Of a DNA stretch of 64,000 bases, positions 25,039 to 36,132 are shown piece after piece (within the stretch, counting starts at the first letter, position 1; every line of letters begins with the position of its first letter). The notes below the pieces were generated by a model. The model was given only the letters and a program-made list of their open reading frames with translations, searched no databases and was not told where the DNA came from. This DNA comes from Amphirosellinia nigrospora (Eukaryota; Ascomycota; Sordariomycetes; Xylariales; Xylariaceae): assembly GCA_004123355.1 (NCBI GenBank), contig SCHM01000004.1, positions 2,108,001-2,172,000 of the forward strand. The letters are read 5' to 3'. A program made the position numbers and the translations under genes.

Positions 25039-25886
25039 GGTAGAGTCAAGCGAATCTTCGTGGTTCTTCCCGTCTCTATTGAGCAATCGTGTTTATCTGC
25101 TAAACGTAGCAGAGGGCGAGGTTAACTATCTATAGGTACCGTCGCACCCACTGTAGTTGCGTTAGGTAATCCTAGTGCCCACCTCAGCCACCATAGCCAC
25201 TTCCACAAGCCACACTACCTAGCTATCTAGGTAGTGTATAGTCCCGAAGGACAAGGGTGTAATTATTATTTGGGCCTATGGGTACTATCCACTCCTACAG
25301 TACACACATACATAGTATATCCTTTCAATTTAGATATTTGAATATTACTGCCCGCACATGCCACGGTACTCTTCATGTATTGTTAGGTCTGATATGTTGT
25401 GAGCGAGATCATCTCATTAGTACAATAGGTTTGGTGTCAACACAAATGGTACTGTTTGCATAAAACAGAAATGGATTACGCACATCATCGAACAGCATCT
25501 TTGCATGGAAAGGATCTACCAGTGGTATGAGTTATTGAAATGGTTAGTACCTGGTTGCCAGCCCCTCGTAGGAAATTTAGCGAGTATAGTGTTGATGAGC
25601 CTATCTAAGGAGCAACAACTAGACAGCACACATGGTAATTTTGACTAACTACGAAATATGCATCGAGTTGCAAGGTGTTCCTATGTCCGTGAAACTTTCC
25701 AGGAAATCGAGAATACTACCACTTACTCTCCATCTTAATATTTGTTCAATCCACAAGGTAGTGGAAGCGATGTGGACTCTGCTACAAGGATAGCAGGATG
25801 AAAATGTATCAGGTCTGAATAGTCTCATTTTGCTTCTGTAAAGTACATGTGAACGAACCGCTAAATGAACGACAACATAACTAACC
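25039..25886. other. Intergenic region, EAF6 upstream
   Basis: EAF6 promoter side followed by the 3' flank of the PWI/RS gene. It contains CTAGCTATCTAGGTAGTG at about 25,219-25,236, a variant of the recurring promoter word. No gene seen. Confidence 0.45.
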
Positions 25887-27702
25887 TCAACCTAATACCG
25901 TGCAGGAGTTTAATGCTGGGATGGCTGACGTGCCATTGGGAAACTGAATCTGCATCTCTTGCAATATTAGCGTCACCTGCCAACCGTATCGCTGTTCGAG
26001 GTTCTTCTCTTCATTATTCTGTCTTTTAAAAAGCTTCTCTTTTAGTTCGGTAGCCCGCTGTTCTGGAGTCTTAGTCTGACGACAAAGAGTCAGCTCTTGA
26101 CACGGGGAATAGTCAGAAACAGAATCCCTATCAAGAAGAACGAACCTCCGAGGCCGCCGAGGCCGATTGATGTTTAGGTGGTCGGGGTCTGTCTTCATCT
26201 TCCGAAATATCAGCGGGTCTGTTGTTACGCGATCGGGGGGACCGGAGTGTTTCCGGCTCTTCGAGGGACCAGGCCTATCAGGAGATGCACTGGCATCTCT
26301 GCCTCTGCTTCTACTACTAGTCGGGCTTCTTCTGCGTCGAGATCGTCTGCGGTTCTCTGGCGACTCCGATCGGCTGAGGCTCCGAGAGAAAGACCGCCTT
26401 AGCCGCCCGCGATGACTAGGAGATGGGCTGCGACTGATTAATTCGCGTACTGATCGCCTTCTTGGACTGCGGGACCGTGATCGAGATGACGAGAATGATC
26501 GAGATCGGCTTAGTCGACGACTATCTCTGCGTGTTGATGACCTTGACCGACTTGGCGAATTGGAGTATCTGCGTCTTTTCGGGGCAGGTGAGCGTGATCT
26601 ACTGCTACCTTCCGAAGCAGAACCACTGTCAGGGGAGGATGTGTTATGTCCGCTACGATTGCCGCGACCCCGAGGATTCTTATTTCGGCCAGATGATCGG
26701 TCTCGTTTCCTGTAACGTGGCGGAGACCGGTTCCCAGCCCGATGCCGAGGTGGACTTGCAGACTGTGGACTACCTCGCCGAGCACGCCTGTTGTTATTGC
26801 TTAGTGATCGCGACCGAGATGAATTCCGCGAGCCTGTAGATGCTGAGCGGGTGGGGGAACGTCCTCGCCGAGTGTCTTCCCGGCGCGCGTCGTCCTCCAG
26901 GCACATAGCGGTCACGGTTTCCTTGATACGAATCGCGATCTCTCCTAGGAGGAGATCCGCCTCGACCTGCACCGCGTCCGAACCCCCTACGATCATCAAA
27001 GGCTCTATCTCCGCCCCGTCTGCCTCCACGCCAGTTGTCCCCCCGGCCCCCTCGAAAGCCACGGTCTCGCCGTTCTCGATCTCGGGTATCGGCTAGCTCG
27101 CGATCTCGACGCTCTTGTGTTTCGCGACGAAGGCGGGCTTCCTCGGCTGCTTTATCCGCATCGATCTTCTCTGGTCAGCTATGGGTAGTAGAGGGCCCTG
27201 AACTGGCAGAGCATACCTTTTCCTGGATGAGCTCAAGCTTCTTGGCTTCCAGCAGTTCTTTCGGGACGCCTTGTGGACTAGACTGGGCACTCAAGCAGAG
27301 CTTCCAAAGCTCTTTACAGAAAGGTGCCGTGTCCTTGTCCAGGAAGCCTGTAAGTTGGATTTGCAGGGATTTAATGTCGGGCTGTGGCATGCAAGTTAAT
27401 CCTCTCGTAGTGCTGCGGTAGGTGGACCCGGAAGGAATGCACATACAAATCGAGGTCCGTCAATCAAGTTGAAACATAGCTCTATCACCACGTCGTCCTC
27501 AGAACCCAGGATCTCGGATATTCTGCTGGCAATCCATCTATGGAGCGGCCGGTCAGTTGTTGTTCCGGGTGACAGAGTCGGAGGGATGTATCTCCTACTT
27601 TTTCATGACCTGAAGATTGACCTTTTGCATGTCAACCTTCTGGTTAAACTCGGGAGGAAATTTGGTAGCTCTCAAGAGCTTTGCGTCTACGCTCGCCGCC
27701 AT
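25887..27702 (-). CDS. PWI-domain, RS-rich splicing protein (SRm160/SRRM1-like)
   Basis: Nuclear splicing coactivator. The N-terminus ASVDAKLLRATKFPPEFNQK, then VDMQKVNLQVMKKWIASRIS, then FPDIKSLQIQLTGFLDKDTA is a PWI nucleic-acid-binding domain. It is followed by a charged helix (LELIQEKIDADKAAEEARL), an RGG-like stretch (FRGGRGDNWRGGRRGG) and a very long RS/SR tract (for example SFSSSRSRSRSPRRR). Introns are 27538-27598, 27382-27446 and 27166-27216; the last acceptor has alternatives 3 nt apart. One frame break lies near 26,885 in a GCGCGCC stretch after RDRYVPGGRR (one base extra or two missing), and the RS frame resumes at once. The C-terminal end after TELKEKLFKR is atypical and could hide an intron. 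Confidence 0.82.
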
Positions 27703-28405
27703 CCGAATCGTGTCTTTGAGCGTCGAAAAGATGTATCTAGCTACGATACGTAATCGTGTAGACTATTGTGTCGGGTAATGTGGAGGGAAAAGAGAGGTGA
27801 CGTCTGCGATTTGGCTGGTGGGTGGGAGTTTTACTTTCCGGACGCGTCTTATCTAGCGGCTTTTATCGGGTGCCGGCTAGAGTGGGTCTAAAGTGGACGT
27901 GATGCTCAAGGGCAGTTTTATACCAAGATTTACCTACCTAATTAACTGCTTTATTTGTCTGTACTGAGGTAAATTTATATGCCAGAAGGTTTTTGTCTAC
28001 TTAGCAAAATAATAAATTCCCCAACGTTGAAATCTATAGACTGAATCTAAAGGGAAGAAAGTTGTAGCAGTCCGAAAGAGGCTGGTTTCATCGCAACAGG
28101 CTACTTATACAAGTATACTGTCGCCTGGAGCACACTTTTGATAGGCCACCTGCTTGTCGGGCCTGTGATGTTGTTTCTCTCTCTCTGGTTTGTTCTTCTT
28201 TTTTCTCAGGAACACTATTTTCCAATTGAACATTTAGGGAGCGAAAGCCTCTAGCCACACTAGCCCAAATTCAGTAATTACCTTTACGAGCCTAGTTTGA
28301 TACAACTATCTCCTAATTTTGATAGCAACATCTGTCTTTTCTTCTTTCTACTTCGCCAATCTAAGGTGGGAAAGGGCACATTCTAGCCATGATCTGAGTT
28401 GCGAT
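27703..28405. other. Intergenic region
   Basis: Promoter of the PWI/RS gene, then the 3' flank of the isochorismatase-like gene. TTTACCTACCTAATT lies at about 27,930. No gene seen. Confidence 0.45.
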
Positions 28406-29198
28406 TTACTTCTCAAGCAGTGCCAGCCACTCCTCCGCGTTCATCACCGATGCTTGTTTCGAGAGCACCTGTTGTAGCAAGATGTTGTGCACCTCGGCCT
28501 TGGAATCCGCACACAGGTCAGCAAGGACTGTGATTCATAGTCCATATCATAGGCCTGGCGGACCGTCGACAACACGGCACCACCTGTGGCGAGGCCGGCA
28601 ATCACGAGCTTCTCAATCCCCGAGGACCGTAGCACAATGTCTAGGTCGTTGCCATAGAGGGCCGATACCGTCGTTTCTTGATGTGGATATCATCGGCCGC
28701 CGCCTCGGCAATGCTGGATGCAATTGCACTGATGCGTCCGTGTCCTTGAATTGCCCAGAGGCCCTCACACGCGCCGTCATCTGGTTTCGTGGCGAGGCGT
28801 CTGCATAGTTTGGCCGAAATGACGCTATACGTATTTAGTAGTTAGACAAAATACCAAGCAGAGCGAATATTTCACCCGGTTTTAATTAGAAGTTTCGGAG
28901 CATGTAGATGAATACGCACTTGTAACTTGAATGACGGGAACCCAGCTTTACGGGCAGCCGCTAAGGTTGAAGATATCTTGGCAAGGTATTGATCTGTATC
29001 AATGGCGCCGTTCACTACAACACTCAGAGTTGGTTATTTAGAGCTGATTTGTCGGAGTTTTAGAAGTTTCAGACACTCTCTGGTCTTGAAAAGCAAACTT
29101 GGTGGTCTGAAAGTTGCCAAAAACAAGAAGAAACTATAACGTACCCATTCCAACTATTCCAGTTTGGATATCAAGGAGGAGGAACGCATTTTTTCCAT
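28406..29198 (-). CDS. Isochorismatase-like cysteine hydrolase, frame broken in this sequence
   Basis: Recognisable segments in order: NAFLLLDIQTGIVGM (catalytic Asp strand), NGAIDTDQYLAKISSTLAAA, PVIQVTTSFRPNYADASPRN, then HIKKRR with VSALYGNDLDIVLRSSG, IEKLVIAGLATGGAVLSTVR and ADLCADSKAEVHNILLQQVL, ending EEWLALLEK. Notably, the usual catalytic Cys position (xATxxCV in many members) reads GLATGGAV, so it may lack the nucleophile or use a different one. Breaks occur near 28,533, 28,668, 28,710, 28,962 and 29,190, each explained by one missing base. Two introns lie between NGAID and the first exon and after QVT. With five breaks in under 800 bp this is either a young pseudogene or a badly sequenced stretch. 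The segments themselves are well conserved. Confidence 0.62.
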
Positions 29199-29995
29199 GA
29201 TGAAATAGGTTGGCAGATGATGATTGAGTTTCGAGTAAGTATATATGAAAATGGTTGCGGGAACCTAAGAAAACAATCAAACATACAATACTACCTTGTA
29301 TTTATATATCTCCTCCTCCGCTTGTATGCCCGACTCTATCGGGTCGCCATTCATGTTTACTCAACTCCGGATCGGATGCGAAGACCAAGTGTGATTGGGT
29401 CCGCTAACTGGAATACCCACCAACCCGGAACCGATCCGCATAAGCACGTTCCTCGTGTGTTGATCATGGATAACAAGTCTACCATATATAACAACCGTGG
29501 TTGAGCCTCCAGGCGGATTTCAAGACAACCTGCTCTCACGGTTAGCGAACAGGAGCTCAATGTCAAAAGGTTGGGCTGCGAAAAGAACTATACTGTGAGG
29601 CAAATGTATCTTATCCCAACTCTTACAGTGAACTAATTTAACCAGTTAGACCCCCTAGACAAAGGCTAACCATAGGACGGATTGTCAAAGACGACATGTG
29701 ATAGGCAGTTTTAACTGCCGGAGCTGGTGCTTGATGCTTTTCTGCATATATATCTAGTGCGCGAGAGATTGTGTCGCATAACCGCGAACGCACAACAGAC
29801 GCCCATTCGAGTCCATAATATCGTATATTCGTATGCCGTGCCCTCATTACCATTAATATCATGTATGCTCCAAATACAACGCAGATTTTTTAAGAACGCT
29901 AAACTAGTAATAGCAAGATCGCATAGACCGAGGCCAATCCTGTCGCAAAGCTGTGATCCGTCAAAGTCTCAGCGCCGTTTGCATATCCGTAATCC
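29199..29995. other. Intergenic region, no convincing gene
   Basis: Promoter side of the isochorismatase-like gene and the 3' flank of the next gene. Frames at 29217-29504 and 29727-30068 show no recognisable domain. I see nothing else. Confidence 0.45.
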
Positions 29996-30719
29996 CTATT
30001 CGTCCATCACGTATGTGTCCTTGATAACGCCATTGACCGTGAAATCCATCAATTCTCGAAACTCCTGAGGCCAACCTAGGTTCTCCCAGGGTAACGTATC
30101 CTGGGTGGCTCGCTTCGGTCTCGCTCGTGAAGAAACGGTGACTTCTTCTGTTCCGATGTGGACGCCGTCTGCTGTTGCTGTTTCGCTGCCAGCGCATTGA
30201 TTTTCTCGCGCGCCTTCATCAAACTGCTGTTGTCTTGTTCCTTCAGCTTTGCGCGGATCTCGTAGAGAAGAGCAAGGTGGAAGCCCTGTCGACATCCGAG
30301 TCCGCGGCCTATAGGAGCTATTAGTATACCAAATAGTGGGAAGTAATGTAGCCAACGCACATGTTCGCCACGAGGAGTTCCCGGTATGGAAGGTGTCGCG
30401 GAATTGGTTCTCGAAGAGGCGGCGAGAAAATGCGACAGCCATATTTGTCAGTGAGACGACCAACAGAGGAGGAGACGTTATGCGACCCTCGGTAGCGCTC
30501 CGCCGATGATGTCCTTGGCTTGGGGTTGGTCCTGAGAATCGACAATTTTGTTGGCTGAGACGAGGGTTTTCGCAGCGGTTTGATCTTGCTGTGGTGAGAC
30601 GCGGTAAATGTCAGCCACCCGTATCGCGGCGGTGAGGGCGGAGGTCAGAAAGGATAACATACAGCGGCTTGGAGATCATTCAGATCAGCCAGCATTTGAG
30701 CTAACTGGAGAGCCTCCAT
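29996..30719 (-). CDS. Conserved-looking hypothetical protein, frame broken
   Basis: I do not recognise a named family. Exon 1 starts MEALQLAQMLADLNDLQAA (30,719) and ends at an intron (30589-30662, GTATGT...CACAG). Exon 2 contains QDQTAAKTLVSANKIVDSQD, then RYRGSHNVSSSVGRLTDKYG, and ends near 30,362 at GTGCGT. The last exon gives DSDVDRAST, LLYEIRAKLKEQDNSSLMKA, REKINALAAKQQQQ and, after a frame change, ATQDTLPWENLGWPQEFREL and FTVNGVIKDTYVMDE before the stop. At least three one-base breaks (near 30,283, near 30,140 and in exon 2) interrupt it. The charged helix and the WENLGWPQEF end look conserved. Soluble; function unknown. Confidence 0.5.
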
Positions 30720-31291
30720 AATGACATGTATAAGCGAGAATGCCTAGTTGTCTGTATAACGCGATCGTTGTCGTCTTGAGAAAAGGTTGGTTGGTATACA
30801 GAGAATTATATATTTGAATGTAGTGAACTTAGGTTTCGTAGGTAATGTAGGTAGGTGTAAGGTTTGTGATGTAAGGGGGTAGAGGGAAATTAATTCTTAT
30901 CGCTAATTGATTTACGTTATCACCTAGTGGAAAAGCCATGCTTTACATCCCAAATCCCACTTACCTTGACAGATAAGTACCTCCCTAGATACTTGCCCAA
31001 CATCAGTACCTAGGCATGACCGTACTTACTTCTTTACGTGCAGAACGTCTACTAAGTGTTCGAGACCTGTTCTAGAGTATGGGGCACGACCCCGCTATCC
31101 GGCATGCCGATGTTCCTAAAATACTGCGTTGGGTACTTCCAGGTCCAGAAGGACGGCGGGCATGCGATTATTTACCCCATACGTCTTAGCCCCAACCCAT
31201 TCCCCAGCCCGGCTAGCTATCACAGCGGCAAGGCACATATTCATATCCCCGGATGACGTTTTACAGTATAAGAGTAGGCGATTAATTACTA
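30720..31291. other. Left flank of the transposon nest
   Basis: Ordinary-composition sequence up to the TA target site at 31,292-31,293. It contains GTAGGTAGGTG at about 30,847 and TACCTAGGCATG near 31,010. No gene is supported. The change to extreme AT content starts within about 60 bp after the target site. Confidence 0.5.
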
Positions 31292-31293
31292 TA

Positions 31294-31342
31294 ACGTAAC
31301 ACACAAGCATCCTGCACACATAAGCATCCTGCATACTTTTTC
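31294..31342 (+). repeat. Left terminal inverted repeat of the pogo-like element
   Basis: Begins ACGTAACACACAAGCATCCT. It pairs with 47,167-47,215 in reverse complement with 4 mismatches in 49, all transitions. Inside it the unit AAGCATCCTGCA(C/T)AC occurs twice in tandem, as often seen for transposase-binding sites. Confidence 0.9.
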
Positions 31343-31399
31343 GCACTTTTGTACGAACAATTAATATAATTTAATAATAATATAAAAAATTAATTAAAA

Positions 31400-32938
31400 C
31401 TAATTAGAATTGTTTTCGCTAGATGTTTTTATTTTGTTTTAATATATGTGCGCATTATATCTGGGCTCGCTATAAATCTTATAGCACTGTTTATTTATAA
31501 TATTTTTCTTTATATAATAACTATTTAATTATATTTATTATTTATTTAGCTTTTAATAACTTTTTTAGTTTTTTAATTTTATTTTTTTATATAATAAATA
31601 TTTTTTTAATTTAAATCTGTTTATTTTTTATATAATAATGTTAGTTTAGTTTATAATTTGTTTTTTAAAGTTTAGTTATTTTAAATTAAAATAATATAAC
31701 TTAATATTTTAATATATTTGTTTTTTTTATAATTAAATTAATTATATTTAAAATAGCTATAAAAAAGCTATTTTAATATTATATAACTTTTAATTTAATA
31801 TATTAAGCTTATAATTTAGTATTTTTACGTTATAAAATATTTATAACTTTTAAATCTAAAGTCCGTTAAATAACTTTAAGGGCGTTTTAGTTAAATTTTT
31901 AGGCAAAAATTATAAAATAATATATATTAAATCGTATAAAATAAAGCTAACTTTTCGAAAGTTTTTTTTAATATTTTTAATATTATTATAGCTTTATATA
32001 TAATAAAAAATAACGTAAGAAAATTTTCTTTTTTAATATAAATAATATAAACTTAAGCTAATTTATTGATTTTTTTACTATATAACTATTTTAAAAAACT
32101 AAAATAATTAATATTTAAAAACTAAAGTTTATATAATAAATAAGTAAATATATAAAAAATAATAATATTATATTTTTAGCGTATAATTTAAATTTAATAA
32201 AATAGTAATTTTTATAGCTATTTAAAATTAAAAAGTAATAAATACTTTTTATATAACGCGCTATATAGTTATTAAAATATTTAATTTAATTTAAACTTTT
32301 TTCGTTTATAGTTTAGTTATTTTTTATTATTTTAATTTTTTAATCGGTTAATAAATAATTATTTTTATATTAAAATAATAAATAAGTTAACCCGGTTAAA
32401 ATAATATATAGCAAAATAAAATAGCTATATAATAAAATAGTATAAATAATAGTTATTTATTCTTAATTACTTTATTAAATAGTTTTTAGTTATTTGTAAC
32501 GTTATATAACGTTATAACTATTTTAAACGATATTTAGTTTATTAAAACTTTATTTTATTAAAGTTATAAATATTTTTTTTTAAATATTTTTAGCTATAAT
32601 TATATTTTATATAAGTTTAAACTATTTTTAATATTTATTAGGATTTTCGTATAAAATTTACTAGTAATCGATTCGGTAGTTAAAACGCGTTTAAAAATTA
32701 AATAATTATTATATAAAGTTTAAAGCTTAGTTAACCTTAATAAATAATATATTATATTTACGTAATAATTAATTAGCTATATTTTAATATTATTTAATTT
32801 AGGCGGAAATTTTTGCGTATTTAAATTAAATATATATTATACGACTGATTTTTTTTCGAATTCTAATAATTTATATATTGCTAGCTGTTTAGTTTGCTTA
32901 GATAAAATTCCATCGCAACGCGTACGAAAGGTCGACCA
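31400..32938 (-). pseudogene. Transposase fragment, remainder, heavily RIP-mutated
   Basis: Minus-strand continuation of the Fot1-like transposase after the insertion. It is readable near the junction (TFRTRCDGI, KQTKQLAIYKLLEFEKK) and then decays. Stops fall where Trp or Gln would be expected, consistent with RIP. The DDE catalytic residues cannot be located with confidence. Confidence 0.6.
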
Positions 32939-32943
32939 AAAAA

Positions 32944-33214
32944 AGTTACGGATCTGCAGGCTCTGGTGGCTGTGCCCCACCACTAGCCACAGCACCCGTA
33001 ATCTCCACTTGCAGTAACTGCCACTCGCAGTGAATGCAGTGCAGTGAATGAAGGCAGGCACTGGCAGTGAATGCAGCTGCCCTACGCGAGTATTTAAGCA
33101 GCTGCCTATACTGTAGATTTAGACCTTCCTTCCTTCCTACTTTATCTATAGATTTTATATACAATATACTATATATACTAAAGCTTTATTTTTTCGAGTA
33201 TATAAAACGTAATT
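32944..33214 (+). repeat. Left LTR of element A
   Basis: 271 bp, AGTTACGGATCTGCAGG at the start and AAAACGTAATT at the end. Its first about 180 bp are GC-normal and carry GCAGTGAATGCAG repeats and a TATTTAAG box (about 33,090). The last 90 bp are heavily C-to-T mutated compared with the right copy. Confidence 0.9.
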
Positions 33215-35845
33215 ATTTATAAATTATTTATAATATTATAAACATTAAAACTATTTTTATAATATTTTTTAATTAAACTAAATAATTAATTTAATTTAAA
33301 AATATTAAAATGCTTTTTAAAAATAAACTAAAATAAAAACGTATATAGCTATATATACTAAAGCTTTTATTAATATTTTAAATTTATTTATTTCGAATAT
33401 TTAAAACGATAAGCTTTTTATAATAAAACTTTAATAAATAATAAAAAATATATTTATTTTAGCTTTTTAAACTATATAAAAATTATAATAATAAGCCGTA
33501 AAAGCTAATTATTTTTAATTAATTTAATATAGTAATTTTATAGTATTAATAAATATATTTAAAAAATAAAAATTCAATATAAATATTGCTAGTTTTAATT
33601 ATATAATTTAATATTTAGCTAATAATTATATAAAATTATAAATAAAAAAACTAAGCTTAGCTTTTATTTTAAACTAATAATATAATATAGTAAAATAATC
33701 TAGCTTAATTTTAATAAAAATATAAATTAAACTAATATAAATAATATATATAAAGATTTTATTATTTTTAAAAATAAAAATATATATTTTTTTAATAATA
33801 GTTTATTATTATTTAGCTATTAATTTATATATTTATTAAAAAATTAAATAAATAAAATAAAGTTTTGTTCGATTAAATAAAAAATAAAATAAAATTATTA
33901 TTTTTTATAATAAATATATATTTAATATATATTATTAACGTTTTTTAACTTATAATTAAAAATAATTTTAGCTAATAATAAACTAACTAATAAACTATTA
34001 ATTAATTATTAAATAAACTATAAAAAATAATTAAATAGTATAATTACGCTTAAAATAACTTAAATATTTTAAACTAATAAATAATTAATTTATTAAATTA
34101 TTATAAAATAATTTTTATTTTATTAAATAATAAAAAAAATAACTAATATATAGCTAAAATATTAATATTTATTTTTATAATAATATAATTAAAAATAAAT
34201 TTAAAAAATATAAATTTAAACTATATAAAATTATTTTAAATTTAATATTAATTAGTTTTATAATAACGTAGCTAAAATAGTTAATATTAAAACTTATATC
34301 GAAAGTTATATAGCTAACGATTTTTTTTTTATTTTTTATCCGATTATTTTAACGTACTAGTTAATTTAAAAGCTATTTTAAAATATTTTAAAAAATTTAT
34401 ATTAACTATAATAAAAAAACTAAAGCTAATTTTTAATTATTTAGTTTTAATTAATATATATTAGCTAAATTTTTTAAGTTTTAAACTATTTTTATTTATT
34501 TAGCTAATAAAACTAAATTTAATAAAATTAAATAAAAAAAAAAGTTTAAAAATAAACTATTTTTTAATTAATAATTAAAGCTATATTAAAATATTTAAAA
34601 AAAAATATTAATTTCGATATTTATATAAAATATTATTTTAAATAGTTTATTATTTAATAATAATTAATTATAAATAAAAAAAATTTATAAAAAAAAATAT
34701 AAAAGTTTACTGCTACGATTTTTATTTTTTTTTTTTTACTTTTATTTAAATAATTTTTTATTTTATTTTAAAACTAAACAATAATAATAATAATTTTGCT
34801 TAATTATTTAAACTTAACGCCGATAAAATATAATAATTAATTTTTAACAGTAAATATTTTAACTATTATTAGTAAAAATATATTTCAAAAGAATATTTAT
34901 TAAAAAATTAAATTTAATAAATAAAAAAACTTAAATTATTATTATTTAACTATATATATAATTAAATATTAAGCTAGCTAATATATAAAAAATAAACTTA
35001 TAATAAGTATAAAAAAAAAAAATAACTTTAAAAAAAATAGCTTTTTTTTAAAAAAATATTTTTAAAAAATACTATTAGTTATAAAATAAATCAATAAAAA
35101 AATATTTAAACAGAAAATTTTTATTATATATTTATACTTTATATAATAATAAACTTTTTTTAACTATAAATAATTTTTTAAATATAAAAATAAATATATA
35201 TAAATATAAACTAATAATTCGTAAAAAAAATTATTAAACTATTTAACTTTATTATTATTATAGATTTTTTTATTAAAAAAGTTATAAAATATAATAGCAA
35301 AAATAGAAAAAATATTAATCGGGCTTTTATTATTAATTAAAATATATAAAAAACTTTTAAAAATAAATTTATAACTATTATTAATTTAATTTATAATATT
35401 ATTTTAAGCAAACTATAATTTAAATATTATAATATTTTATTAAATTATTAAAAAACTATTTAATATTTTTATTTTAGCTATTTTTTAATTATAATATAAA
35501 ATATTATTTAATAATAAATAAAGTAAATATATAATTATAATATTTAGTTTATTAATTTAATACCGATTAATAAAACTATAACTTTAAAATCGAAAAAATA
35601 TAGCATTAATAATAAAAAAAAAATAAAATAATATTTAAAAAATATAAAACCGAAAGTATTTATTTTAAAATGTAGCAATTTTATAAAAAAAAACTTCGAA
35701 AATAAAACAAGCAATATTTAATTAGCTTTTATTAAAGTTTATTTTTAAAAAACGTAAAACTTATTTAAAAAATATAGCTTTAATTTTTATTTAAAAGTTT
35801 AATAAAAAAAGCTTATATTATATAAAATAAAATAATATTGGTTAA

Positions 35846-36132
35846 TATTATAATTGTAGTATTACTTACGTACGGAGTTAATACATTAGTATTAACTATA
35901 TACGATAGCTAATTATTAACTGTAGTATTAGCTGTTCGTATAACAGAATTAAGCTAATATGTCCGCCCGATTTAGTTATACAGTATATTTAATAAAATTC
36001 TTTTTGTATAAAAAAATTCTTTATATAAAAGCCTAGCTTTTATACGAATAGTTAAAAAAAATAAATCGATATATATAAATATTTATCTTACTTTTTATTA
36101 CGTATAATATTATACTTTTTAGCTATTTAATA
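35846..36132 (+). repeat. Left LTR of element B
   Basis: 287 bp. Recognisable core words shared with the right copy: TAGCTAATTATTAACT, AAAAATTCTTT and AAAGCCTAGCTTTT. It still contains GTCCGCCCGATTTAG near 35,960. Confidence 0.87.

Noticed and set aside
25887-27062. Acidic N-terminal segment of the long minus-strand frame (MAFEGAGGTTG...)
   Set aside because: It is the wrong frame over the RGG-like part of the PWI/RS gene; the true frame reads FRGGRGDNWRGGRR there and changes near 26,885.
28406-29198. Isochorismatase-like gene as a RIP pseudogene
   Set aside because: The damage consists of single-base indels, not C-to-T changes, and composition is normal.
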